Shown here: positions 7,477-15,965 of the stretch, piece after piece
Position numbering within the stretch: position 1 is the stretch's first letter
How the letters are laid out: every line of letters starts with the position of its first letter
Assembly: GCA_964630835.1 (NCBI GenBank)
Contig: CAZVZM010000025.1
Location: 1 to 27,196 of the forward strand
Origin: Halarsenatibacter sp964630835
GTDB lineage: Bacteria; Bacillota; Halanaerobiia; Halanaerobiales; Halarsenatibacteraceae
Length of the DNA: 27,196 nucleotides
Direction of reading: 5' to 3'
Notes under the pieces: generated by a model
The model's database searches: none
Told to the model about the DNA's origin: nothing
The model's input: only the letters and a program-made list of their open reading frames with translations
Program-made: the position numbers and the translations under genes

Positions 7477-10400
7477 CACGAAAATTAAAGATCTTGTGGA
7501 GGTTCCGCGAGTAAAAACAGTTATACAGATGGCTGACCTGGAGGACCCGGAGCTGAGAGAATTTATCACCAGCAGCTTCCTGCTCACCGATGAGGTTGAG
7601 GATATACTCAACTCCTTCTTTGCCGATGTTACCCGACCCCGGGGCCGGGGTTATTTTATTGAGGGCAATTTTGGCTCCGGCAAATCGCACCTGCTGGGAG
7701 TTATGAGTCTGCTTTTTAAGGAAAGAGAGGCCTGGGGGCCGATTTTAGCCCAGGCCGGTTCTAAAAGCCCTCTGGCGGAGAGCGCCTCCACCGTCAAAAA
7801 CAGCAATTATATAGTCATAAATATTTCTCTGGTTGAACACAGCCACAAAGAATATCTGGAGGATATTGTCATATCCTCTCTGGCAGAATTTTTCCAGGAG
7901 GATTCAGGTTCCGGGAAAGCTGAAGGGGGCGAGGATGACTTTGTTTTTGCCGGTGAAGAGGATTTTATTGACCGCATGGAAGACCTCATCCGGGAGGAAC
8001 ATCCCGACCGACTTAAAAGCTTTCTGCGGGAAAACGATCTCTCCGCCGGTGAGCTATTTCAGCCGGGAAATCTTTATCTGCTGGAAAAATTGCTTAAACG
8101 ACTCAATCTGCCCTATCGCTTTAACTTTGATCGCGGCGACATTTTTTCTCAGCTTGAGAGCATACTGCAGGCGGGAGAATACCAGGGCGCTGCCATTCTC
8201 ATAGATGAGCTTTCGGAGTTTTTGCGCTCAAAACAGGACGGACGCAGGTTTAATGAGGACATTCGCTTTCTGCAGTATCTGGGGGAGAAAACCGAACATT
8301 TACCCTGCTGGGTGGTGGCCACACTTCAGGAGGAGATAGAGAAAACAGGCGAAACCACCCCCGAAGCTTTTAACAAGATAAAGGATCGCTTTCCCACCCG
8401 TTTCCGCCTCTCGGGAGCCCACATTAAGGAGATTGTCAGCCGCAGGCTTATTCGCCTAAAAGAGGGAGCCGGGGATGAGGTAGAGGAGATACACGATCAT
8501 TTCAGCAGTGCTTTTCCCGATCTTCCATTTTCCGGCGAAGAGTTTAAGGATCTCTACCCCGTCCATCCCCGGGCCGTAGAGCTTCTCGATAATCTAAAAC
8601 CGCTCTTTTCCCAGCACCGGGGAATCATAGATTTTATTCATCATCAGCTGCGCGGAGACAGCTCGCGCGGCATCGAAGGAATGATGGAAGAACCGGCCCG
8701 CACTCTGCTCACGGCGGATAGAATCTTCGATCACTTTCTGCCCCGGCTGCGGGAGATGATGGAGACCAGCCCCTATCACGAGAAGGTTTACAAATATTAC
8801 GAGCAGGAGATGGGTTCTCTGCTCAGTGCTGAGGAAGCTGAGACGGGGATGAGGATAATAAAGCTTTTGATTTTATTTAAGATATCGCCGGTTGATAAGG
8901 ATTATACCGTTAAAGATATCGCCAGCATGCTGCTCAAGCGCATTACCGATCTTGATCCGCGGGCCAATTACGAGTATATAGCCGACATACTGGAGCGCCT
9001 CTACAGCCAGGGGGCTTATCTTGCCCGGGAGGAGGGAGACAGTCCTCCGGAACACATCTACAGGGTGGATCTTGAGGCCGATGTAAACCTCATCATTAGA
9101 CGGAAAAAGGAATATATAAAGAGCAATCTCTTTGACGATGACAGCCGAATATTTACAAGGCCCGCCCGCGATCTGGATGATAAGGTGCTCCCTCTTAAGC
9201 AGCTATTTGCTTCTCCCAAAAGCCGCCGCACGGTCAGCTGGCACAATACCGAGCGCGAGGGTTTTCTGTATTTTCTACCCCTGACAGATATTTCTCTGGA
9301 GGATATAGGTAATTCGGCCCGGCGTCTGCTCGAGGATGAGGAGGATTTTATGTTTATTATCGGGCATGCCCATTCTGTTGATGATCAGCGCCGTCATCTG
9401 CAGGAGGTGCTTCTGCCCGAGCTCGATGCGGAGTCACGCAAAGCTTTTCTTTTCTGGCTGCCCGCTGAACTTGAGGAGAAAGATTTTTTGCAGGATGCTC
9501 TTGCCCGGCTGCTTCTGCTGGATCAGTATGAGGATGATACATCTCCTGCCGGAAGGGATGTGCGGGAAATGCTCGGGGAGCGCATTGAAGATGATCGTCC
9601 TGAGATCAAAAGGATCCTTCGCCAGGCCTACTATCAGGGTGAAATCATAGATGGCCGCGAGCAGGAAATATTTTCTCTGGAGAGTTCGTCCTATCTGCCC
9701 TTTGACAGGCTCATGCAGCTCTCCGTATCGGCGCTGCTGGAAAATCGCTTTCCCCAGCACGCCGGTATAGCTCCTCTGCGCCGCGTTCTCCGGAGAGAAC
9801 AGATAGATGAGCTGATCGAGGAATTTCTCCGGCCCGGGGAGATTGACAATCTCGGTGAGGCTCACGGGAATGTGCTCAACGTCATCGACACCTACTTAAA
9901 ACCTATGGGACTGATCAAGAAGACCAAAAATTCTATAGCCCTGGAGGTAAATCCGGACAAAAACCCCCTTCTGCAGGAATTTTTTGCCTGCCTGGAGGAT
10001 GAAAGGACTCCCCTGGATGAGGTATATCTTGAGCTTCGCAGGGGAGATTATGGTCTAACAGAGAAGCAGTTTCAGCTGCTGGTTTACTGCCTGCTTTTTG
10101 CAGGTTACATTACTGCCTTTTCCGAGCATCGCAAAATCAGCTTAAGCCGCCTTAACGCCCGCAATTTCAATCGCATTGAGTATCTGGGCTATGGAGAAAT
10201 TATTGATGATGAATTTCAGGAGGTCCTGCGGGATTGCTCGCTTCTGCCTCCCCGGTTTAAAGACCAACCCTTTTCGCTTCCACTGCAGCACGATATCTGG
10301 GAGCATGTAAGGGAGGAGAAACGGGATCTGAAGGAGCGTTTAGAAAAGCTGAAGACGGAGCTGGAGAGGCTTCCCGGTGAGGAAGCGGAGATTTTCAATA

Positions 10401-13015
10401 GAGAAAAGCTGGACTCGCAGCTGGAGAGCATAGAAACTCTGCTGGATGAAATAAAGGTGAGCTACTCATCTCAAGAAGGCCTGGAGAGGTTTGCTTCTCA
10501 ATACCGCAGCATGCCTTATATCGACAGCTATTTAGAGCGGATGGAACAGGTGGAGCAATTTTTCCAGGAGATAATTTCCGATTACAGGCGAGTGAAGCGC
10601 TATCTTCAGGATGAAGGGCTGGAAATTCCCGGGACTGAAGAATACGAGGAGCTGCACAGGGACCATCAGCAGCTGCTGGAGGCTCTAAATCAAGAGGAGC
10701 TGGTTTATCGAGAGGATTACTTTCCTGAAATAGAAGAAAAGTTTGAGGACTTTCGCCGCCGCTATGTGGAGAGATATCGCAGTGAACACGAGCGGCAGCT
10801 ATCAGGTGATCGGTTTAAACCCTACAGGAAGGTGAGGGAGAGCAGAGGATATAGAGTGTTAAAACAGCTGGCAGATATAGAGATAATTTCTGTATCCGAT
10901 GATCTCGTTCGCGTGGACCGGATGCTCTCCCGGGCTCTACGTCAGCGCTGCCAGGATTTCTCCCTGCAGGATCTGCAGCAGCGCCCGGTATGCAGCTGTG
11001 GTTTTCAGCTGGGCCAGGAGGTGGAGCTTACCTCTCTGGAGAAGATCCAGAAGTCGATTAACTCCGGAGTTATCCAATATCTTGAGAGCATACAGAGCGA
11101 GGAACACAGGGAGAAACTGGAGGATTATGTGAAAAACATGGAAGCGGCGGGAGAAAAGCGCTTTGCCCGCCCCCTGCGCGAATTGCTGAAGCTGGATACA
11201 GAGAAGCGCCAGGAAATTTTGGACAAACTGGAGGAAAATCTCAATCGACGTGTGATAAAGAGGATTAATCAGGCACTTTCTGAGGATGTGGCGGTTGTAG
11301 AGCGCAATCTTGATGAGCTTTATGAAAATCTTGTTGGCCGGAGCTTTTCTCCGGAACAGATACGTAATATACTGCAGCAGTGGCTGGAAGGAGATAGAGG
11401 GCTTGAAGATCGGACATATATCAAAGTCACCTCCTCTGATACCGCAGTTGAAAGCTCAGGGGAAAGCAGAGATAACAGATTTGCAGAGATGGATCTTGAT
11501 GAAAAGCTGGAAAACTATCTTGAAGGTTATTATCCCGAGCTTTTGCCTCTTCTGGATGATGCCGGAGGCAGGGGATTTTTGCTTCTGATTGCTATAAGTC
11601 ACTGGCAGCAGGTGCATGGGCTTTCCCGCACACAGGCCCGGGAGCTGGCCGGACAGTTTTTGCCCCGGCGTCAGGAGGAAATAGCCTCCCGCCTGGAGGA
11701 GGAGAGCAGTTTAACACAGGCTCTGAAAGAGCTGACCGAAGAGGCTTTCATCATCCATGGAGACCGGCGAAGAACGCAGTATGCTTTAGAGGAAAGCGAA
11801 AGAGAGGAGAAGGATAAAGTTTTTCTTCCTGCAGCCGTAAAGGACTATGTGGAGAGGCTTATTCGCGAAGAAAATCTGGGGTCATTTCTGCTGCAAAAAC
11901 TTTCAGCAGATACCCCCGATGAATGGCTCGATGTCTTAAAGTCGGAGAGAATTTCGCTGGAGTTTTCCAAACTGGTGGCCCGACAGCTAATACAGAAGCT
12001 GGAGGGGGGAGCTTCGCAAAAACAGGTGCAGTACTGCCGCAGGAGTCTAAAAGATATAAGGGAGCGGAAGGATAGCGGGCAGAAAAGCTCCCGGCAGCCG
12101 GAAGGAAAAGAAGATATTTTGAACCTGGTGGAGAGTTTCATGGAACTCTCACTGGCTTTAAGGCACCCCACAGGTGAGGAACCTGAAAACGCTGCGGAAT
12201 GGAAGGAGCTTTACCGGGAGCATCTGGGCGGTCTCGAATATCATCTCTTTCGGGCTCTGCGCCTGGCCAAAGATCTGGAGCTTGCTTCTCTTCTCCCGGT
12301 TTTTGTGAAACAGGATGATGTGGAGCGTCATCTGCGCAAATTTACAAATAGATTTGATAATTTCTATAAAACCAGAAACTTTATCAGAGGTGAGAACGAA
12401 GCAAAATCATCAGATAAAGCCAGATTTTACGATCTGCGCCATTTGATAAATGTGCGCTTTCCCCGGCTTCTCAAAAAAATGAGGCTTCAGGGCAGCCTCT
12501 GCCTTTTGATGGATGGTATGCGCCTCGATATCTGGCGTCTGATCAAAGAGAGATTAAAGGAGAAGTTTTCATGTCGTATTCTGGAGGAGGGACAGCTTTT
12601 TGCTCTCAATCCTGCCAGCACCGAACGTCAGCTGGAGGCTCTGCGGGAGTCCAGTTTTTCCGGAGAAATTTATAAGGCCGGAGATTTTAACTGGAGCGAG
12701 GTGCAGGGGGATGAACTTCGCGATCCAAAAAAGCCCAGGGTGATAAGATTTTCATATATCGATGATCGCGTGCATACCAGCAAGGATGAATATCCCGATT
12801 TCATAGATGAGATCATGTTTCAGACGGAAAATCGCCTGTTTCCCTTTCTGAAGAATGTGCCTTCAGAGCATCCGCTTTTATTCTTTGCAGATCATGGTTT
12901 CAGTATAAATCACGATTTTAAGGAGGAGGAAAAATACGAAACACCCCGATATCTGCACGGTAGCGGGAGTCTTAACGAGGTAATAGTGCCCTGGAGTCTT
13001 GTTTATCTTTATTAA
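7457..13015 (+). CDS. Giant BrxC/PglY-like P-loop ATPase fused to a PglZ-like phosphatase domain
   Basis: 1,852 residues. The N-terminal third is an ATPase of the type in BREX BrxC/PglY and DUF6079 proteins: Walker A GNFGSGKS (residues 70-77), Walker B ILIDELSEF (D250-E251), a WVVATLQEE strand, KDRFPTRFRL (309-318) with candidate arginine fingers, and YPVHPRAVELL around H370. The middle is long, helical and highly charged, with coiled coil near 948-1010 and one CxC pair (C1179, C1181). The C-terminus resembles the PglZ fold of the alkaline phosphatase superfamily: LLMDGMRLDIW (D1686), a candidate nucleophile in NPAST (S1721/T1722), ADHG (D1812, H1813) and HGSGSLNEVIVPW (H1834). The start may be GTG 7457, ATG 7460 or GTG 7466; no clear ribosome binding site exists, so coupling to the TPR gene is likely. 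No methyltransferase, helicase or nuclease gene lies nearby. The function is unknown; domain assignments rest on motifs. Confidence 0.82.
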   Translation: MMTVENNTKIKDLVEVPRVKTVIQMADLEDPELREFITSSFLLTDEVEDILNSFFADVTRPRGRGYFIEGNFGSGKSHLLGVMSLLFKEREAWGPILAQAGSKSPLAESASTVKNSNYIVINISLVEHSHKEYLEDIVISSLAEFFQEDSGSGKAEGGEDDFVFAGEEDFIDRMEDLIREEHPDRLKSFLRENDLSAGELFQPGNLYLLEKLLKRLNLPYRFNFDRGDIFSQLESILQAGEYQGAAILIDELSEFLRSKQDGRRFNEDIRFLQYLGEKTEHLPCWVVATLQEEIEKTGETTPEAFNKIKDRFPTRFRLSGAHIKEIVSRRLIRLKEGAGDEVEEIHDHFSSAFPDLPFSGEEFKDLYPVHPRAVELLDNLKPLFSQHRGIIDFIHHQLRGDSSRGIEGMMEEPARTLLTADRIFDHFLPRLREMMETSPYHEKVYKYYEQEMGSLLSAEEAETGMRIIKLLILFKISPVDKDYTVKDIASMLLKRITDLDPRANYEYIADILERLYSQGAYLAREEGDSPPEHIYRVDLEADVNLIIRRKKEYIKSNLFDDDSRIFTRPARDLDDKVLPLKQLFASPKSRRTVSWHNTEREGFLYFLPLTDISLEDIGNSARRLLEDEEDFMFIIGHAHSVDDQRRHLQEVLLPELDAESRKAFLFWLPAELEEKDFLQDALARLLLLDQYEDDTSPAGRDVREMLGERIEDDRPEIKRILRQAYYQGEIIDGREQEIFSLESSSYLPFDRLMQLSVSALLENRFPQHAGIAPLRRVLRREQIDELIEEFLRPGEIDNLGEAHGNVLNVIDTYLKPMGLIKKTKNSIALEVNPDKNPLLQEFFACLEDERTPLDEVYLELRRGDYGLTEKQFQLLVYCLLFAGYITAFSEHRKISLSRLNARNFNRIEYLGYGEIIDDEFQEVLRDCSLLPPRFKDQPFSLPLQHDIWEHVREEKRDLKERLEKLKTELERLPGEEAEIFNREKLDSQLESIETLLDEIKVSYSSQEGLERFASQYRSMPYIDSYLERMEQVEQFFQEIISDYRRVKRYLQDEGLEIPGTEEYEELHRDHQQLLEALNQEELVYREDYFPEIEEKFEDFRRRYVERYRSEHERQLSGDRFKPYRKVRESRGYRVLKQLADIEIISVSDDLVRVDRMLSRALRQRCQDFSLQDLQQRPVCSCGFQLGQEVELTSLEKIQKSINSGVIQYLESIQSEEHREKLEDYVKNMEAAGEKRFARPLRELLKLDTEKRQEILDKLEENLNRRVIKRINQALSEDVAVVERNLDELYENLVGRSFSPEQIRNILQQWLEGDRGLEDRTYIKVTSSDTAVESSGESRDNRFAEMDLDEKLENYLEGYYPELLPLLDDAGGRGFLLLIAISHWQQVHGLSRTQARELAGQFLPRRQEEIASRLEEESSLTQALKELTEEAFIIHGDRRRTQYALEESEREEKDKVFLPAAVKDYVERLIREENLGSFLLQKLSADTPDEWLDVLKSERISLEFSKLVARQLIQKLEGGASQKQVQYCRRSLKDIRERKDSGQKSSRQPEGKEDILNLVESFMELSLALRHPTGEEPENAAEWKELYREHLGGLEYHLFRALRLAKDLELASLLPVFVKQDDVERHLRKFTNRFDNFYKTRNFIRGENEAKSSDKARFYDLRHLINVRFPRLLKKMRLQGSLCLLMDGMRLDIWRLIKERLKEKFSCRILEEGQLFALNPASTERQLEALRESSFSGEIYKAGDFNWSEVQGDELRDPKKPRVIRFSYIDDRVHTSKDEYPDFIDEIMFQTENRLFPFLKNVPSEHPLLFFADHGFSINHDFKEEEKYETPRYLHGSGSLNEVIVPWSLVYLY

Positions 13016-13551
13016 TTTTGTTTTCGAGATCTCTCCACAAAAGCGGCGGGAAAAACTCCGGCGGCCAATCTGCCCCCCAGATACCCCAGCAGATATATCA
13101 GAAATGAAATCATAATCATCAGGGGCACTCCCGACATCCGAATGAGATTTATATCCACAAAAAGGTAGAAAGCGCCGGTAAATGTAAACCAGCAGCTGAG
13201 AGGAAAGATAGCCGCATAGAGGGGAATTTTGTTCTGTCTGTTATAACCTCTGAGCACCCGCAGAAAAACTTCCGTTATCAGTCCCGCAGCCCAGATGGCT
13301 GCGGTCATAATCGGTGAGACCAGAGCCATCAGGGTTCCGAATACCAGCGAGGCGGCCAGCTGGGATCCCGGGCGGGGATAGCGCCACAGCAGCAGGGTGT
13401 ATGCAAATCCCAGCAGGGCGGCCATGATTATAATCTTGCTCCCGGGAAAAGGAAATATTCCCGCCACCAGGTATAGCAAAAAGCCCAGAGCAACAAGTCC
13501 GGCGGTGATCAGAGCTATTCCGCTTATCTCTTCCACAGTAAATTTTTTCAC
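13012..13551 (-). CDS. Small multi-pass membrane protein, possibly an ECF-transporter S component
   Basis: A 179-residue hydrophobic protein with five to six predicted membrane helices, short loops and a basic C-terminus (VERSRKQN). Its size and helix layout resemble the substrate-binding S components of ECF vitamin/metal importers, but no diagnostic motif was recognised, so this is only a suggestion. The start is GTG at 13551, preceded by GGTGGGG with about a 6-nt spacer. It is the last gene of a minus-strand group after the N-acyl-D-amino-acid deacylase and two tiny ORFs. Its stop overlaps the stop of the giant + strand gene by 4 nt, tail to tail, with no room for a separate terminator. No ECF ATPase or T component is in the window. 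Confidence 0.6.
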   Translation of the reverse strand: MKKFTVEEISGIALITAGLVALGFLLYLVAGIFPFPGSKIIIMAALLGFAYTLLLWRYPRPGSQLAASLVFGTLMALVSPIMTAAIWAAGLITEVFLRVLRGYNRQNKIPLYAAIFPLSCWFTFTGAFYLFVDINLIRMSGVPLMIMISFLIYLLGYLGGRLAAGVFPAAFVERSRKQN

Positions 13552-13569
13552 AGCTTCCCCACCTTTGTT

Positions 13570-13664
13570 TTACAGAGTGAATACGACCAGGATGGAACCT
13601 GTAACCACCAGCATTAGATTATATCTCTTAAATTGATTGCGGATAGGGCGATCTTCTCCAGCAT
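13570..13664 (-). other. Two overlapping tiny ORFs behind a perfect ribosome binding site (possible frameshifted small membrane protein)
   Basis: On the minus strand AGGAGG (13671-13676) with a 6-nt spacer leads into an ATG at 13664. This ORF is 16 codons, MLEKIALSAINLRDII, ending at 13614. Its stop overlaps a second ATG (TAATG, 13614) that opens 14 codons, MLVVTGSILVVFTL, ending at 13570. Adding a single base near 13617 would join them into a 31-residue protein with a hydrophobic C-terminal half. It lies between the deacylase stop (13690) and the membrane protein start (13551). It may be a small membrane protein broken by a frameshift or sequencing error, or two coupled peptides. Confidence 0.35.
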
Positions 13665-13689
13665 GATGGTCCTCCTGTTTAGTCGATTA

Positions 13690-15267
13690 TTATCTGCTTA
13701 ATCTTTTTCCCGGTCTTCGATCAGTATGTTCACCGTTCTCGATAACGATCTCTCCGTTGACTAGAACCTGCCTGATGCCGGATGGATATTGATAGGGGTC
13801 TTCAAAATTGGCTCTATCCCCTATTTCTTCAGGTCTAAATACAACCAGATCTGCGGCAAAGCCCTCTCTTATGAGGCCGCGATCTTGAAATCCCAGCCGC
13901 CAGGCCGGCAGACCGGTCATCTTATGCAGAGCCCTTTCCAGAGTCATGATATTTTCCTCCCGCACATATTTGCCCAGCACCCGGGGAAAAGTGCCGAAGC
14001 TGCGGGGATGAGGTTTACCATGGCGCAGCACTCCATAATCTGCGCTGGCGCTGCCGTCGCTCCCTACCATTCCCAGCCTGTGGGCAAGCACCTCTTTCAC
14101 GTCTTCTTCACACATGGCAAAGCCGATCATACCCACTCTGGCTTTCTCACGGGCTAATATATTTATTACGGCTTCTGCCGGCTTCATTTTAAGGATAGCG
14201 GCAGCCTGTTCTATACTTTTTCCCTCCAGCTTTTTGAACTCCTGAATATTTGTGCTGGAGATCAAGATATTATTCCAGCCCCGTCTCCTGCCTTTTTCTG
14301 CCAGTTCGCTCTCGATTTTTCTGCGGGTTTCTTCATTGTTAAGCCTTTGTTTCAATTTTTCTCGACCTCCTTCGTGCACCCGATCAGGTAGAAGGGCTGA
14401 TAGGCCGGTGGCTGTGGCCTGATATGGGTAAACATCGAAGGTAATATCGACTCCCCGCTTTCTTGCCTTCTCCAGCATATTCAGGGATCCTGAAACAAGC
14501 CCCCAGCTTTCCCTGTTTGCCACTTTATGATGTGATATTTGTACGGGGATACCGCTTTTTTCTCCCACTTCTATAGCTTCCCGAACTCCTTCGGGGAGTT
14601 TCGCCCCTTCCTGGCGCATATGAGTGGCGTAAAATGCATCAAATTTTGCTGCGGTGCGAGCAAGACCAATAAGTTCTTCTGTGTCAGCATAAGAAGAAGG
14701 AGGATAGATGAGCCCGGAAGAAAATCCTGCTGCTCCTGCTCTGAGCGCCTTTTTGAGAAGATCCTGCATTTCCTGCATTTCTTCTGAGGTGGGTTTTCTA
14801 TCTTCGGTGCCCATAACTGCCCGTCTCAGAGCAGTGTGTCCGACCAGAGGAAGAACATTGACACTTACAGGTTTATCATCAAGCTCTTTTAAATATTCGG
14901 CAAAGCTGGACCAGGTGAGATCCAGTTCGTATCTTTCCTTTAGATCTTTGATCATCTCCTGACGACCATTTTCAAAGATGGGAGCAGGAGAGGAGCCGCA
15001 GTTACCTGTGATTTCGGTGGTAACACCCTGTCTAATTTTGCTCTCCGCCCTTCCATTGGCCAAAAGGGAGAGGTCAGAATGACTGTGCATATCTATAAAT
15101 CCTGGAGAAATTACCTCCCCATCAAGCTCTATAACTCTGTCGGCAGTGGCGGAAATATTTTTGCTTATAGATACGATTTTACCATCCTCCACTGCCAGAT
15201 CGGAATTAAACCAGGGAGCACCGCTGCCATCAATTATTCTGGCATTTTTATATAGTATTGAGGTCAT
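13690..15267 (-). CDS. N-acyl-D-amino-acid deacylase (D-aminoacylase), amidohydrolase superfamily
   Basis: A 525-residue metal-dependent hydrolase that in characterised relatives removes acyl groups from N-acyl-D-amino acids. Visible features are the HSHSD metal motif at residues 61-65, the family cysteine ligand C90 in TEITGNCGSS, ATHMRQEG (H216), QISHHK (H246-H247), and GSDGSASADYG with the metal-binding aspartate. The C-terminal part (KMTGLPAWRLGFQDRGLI, then a small beta domain ending RRPGKRLSR) is typical. Length is normal. AGGAGG lies 10-16 nt before the ATG at 15267. It heads a minus-strand group with the tiny ORFs and the membrane protein, so it may act on an imported or recycled D-amino-acid derivative. 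The exact substrate is unknown, and some relatives are D-glutamate or dihydroorotase-like deacylases. Confidence 0.9.
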   Translation of the reverse strand: MTSILYKNARIIDGSGAPWFNSDLAVEDGKIVSISKNISATADRVIELDGEVISPGFIDMHSHSDLSLLANGRAESKIRQGVTTEITGNCGSSPAPIFENGRQEMIKDLKERYELDLTWSSFAEYLKELDDKPVSVNVLPLVGHTALRRAVMGTEDRKPTSEEMQEMQDLLKKALRAGAAGFSSGLIYPPSSYADTEELIGLARTAAKFDAFYATHMRQEGAKLPEGVREAIEVGEKSGIPVQISHHKVANRESWGLVSGSLNMLEKARKRGVDITFDVYPYQATATGLSALLPDRVHEGGREKLKQRLNNEETRRKIESELAEKGRRRGWNNILISSTNIQEFKKLEGKSIEQAAAILKMKPAEAVINILAREKARVGMIGFAMCEEDVKEVLAHRLGMVGSDGSASADYGVLRHGKPHPRSFGTFPRVLGKYVREENIMTLERALHKMTGLPAWRLGFQDRGLIREGFAADLVVFRPEEIGDRANFEDPYQYPSGIRQVLVNGEIVIENGEHTDRRPGKRLSR

Positions 15268-15726
15268 AATATTTTTGCCTCCTCAGGAAAGATGTTTTTT
15301 AATGAAAGCAGGTATTTTCAGATGCAAAAATGTGGCTTTTCTTCAAAATCGTGATTATAGTTTCATTACTTCTAATTGCTGGGGATTAATGGCAACCACT
15401 TAGTTTTGAAGGGAGCTGCATTTGCCCTCTCTCTTTTGCGATTAAGGATGCCACTGATGTCACTCATTTACCCCTATGTGGGGTAAAAACCCGGGGAAAA
15501 TCTTAAACGACCATTTAAACTGCTTACTGTATATGTAAACATATTGTGCTTAATAAATCAACTGATTAAATAGAAAAACAGGAATTATGAAAAATATTTG
15601 TAAGTGAAATTTAATAAAATCAGCAGCTGATGACTGGCAGGATCAAAAGTTTTTGTGTACCAGTACTATATAAAAATGTAATATTTTGTACTTTTCCAGC
15701 AAATACAAATAATAGGCCATTTAAAT

Positions 15727-15778
15727 ATTGTTCATTTTAATGTATAATGAGTATCAAATAAATCAATTGTTCATTTTA
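15727..15778 (+). promoter_or_regulatory. 13-bp direct repeats around a TATAAT, possible operator/promoter
   Basis: ATTGTTCATTTTA occurs at 15727-15739 and again at 15766-15778, 39 bp apart (close to four helical turns). TATAAT at 15743-15748 lies between them. No -35 box at the right distance was found. The arrangement could suit a regulator of the downstream folate gene. AT-rich coincidence is possible. Confidence 0.3.
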
Positions 15779-15798
15779 TATAATTTAGTTTTTTGATT

Positions 15799-15843
15799 GG
15801 ATCAAGAAAAATTTCGGGTATCATTTCGCCTCATAGCTTCCTA
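15799..15843 (-). repeat. Dispersed intergenic repeat, copy C
   Basis: Read on the minus strand it runs GGAAGCTATGAGGCGAAATG, then ATACCCGAAATTTTTC, then TTGATCC. It matches the other copies with a few substitutions in the core and loss of the closing CG of the palindrome. It lies upstream of the cyclohydrolase gene in inverse orientation to it. Confidence 0.7.
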
Positions 15844-15965
15844 TAATAAGAGGTGAGCAGCTATCGTTTTACAGGCTTATGTTGTAAATTTTACCAGCGG
15901 TCACGGTGAAGATCCTTAAATTAAATTTCTTTTGTCACTACGACAGTTATTTTAGGAGGGAAACT

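Larger units (their letters stand above)
15268..15965. other. Divergent gene-free region between the deacylase and the cyclohydrolase gene
   Basis: About 700 bp of AT-rich sequence without a supported gene. It contains a perfect 7-bp inverted repeat TTACCCC/GGGGTAA (15468-15486), and a 13-bp direct repeat ATTGTTCATTTTA at 15727-15739 and 15766-15778 with TATAAT (15743-15748) between the copies. Repeat copy C lies at 15799-15843. The region must hold promoters for both divergent genes, but no convincing -35/-10 pair could be assigned. AGGAGGG (15954-15960) belongs to the downstream gene. Confidence 0.55.

Noticed and set aside
6871..7611. 246-codon open frame antisense to the TPR gene
   Set aside because: Composition is the mirror of the TPR repeats (Leu/Phe-rich), it has no ribosome binding site or recognisable domain, and the sense strand carries clear TPR protein coding.
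7457..13015. Calling the locus a BREX or Pgl phage-defence system outright
   Set aside because: No PglX methyltransferase, BrxL, BrxA/B or helicase is present, and the setting is housekeeping genes; only the ATPase and PglZ-like domains are supported.
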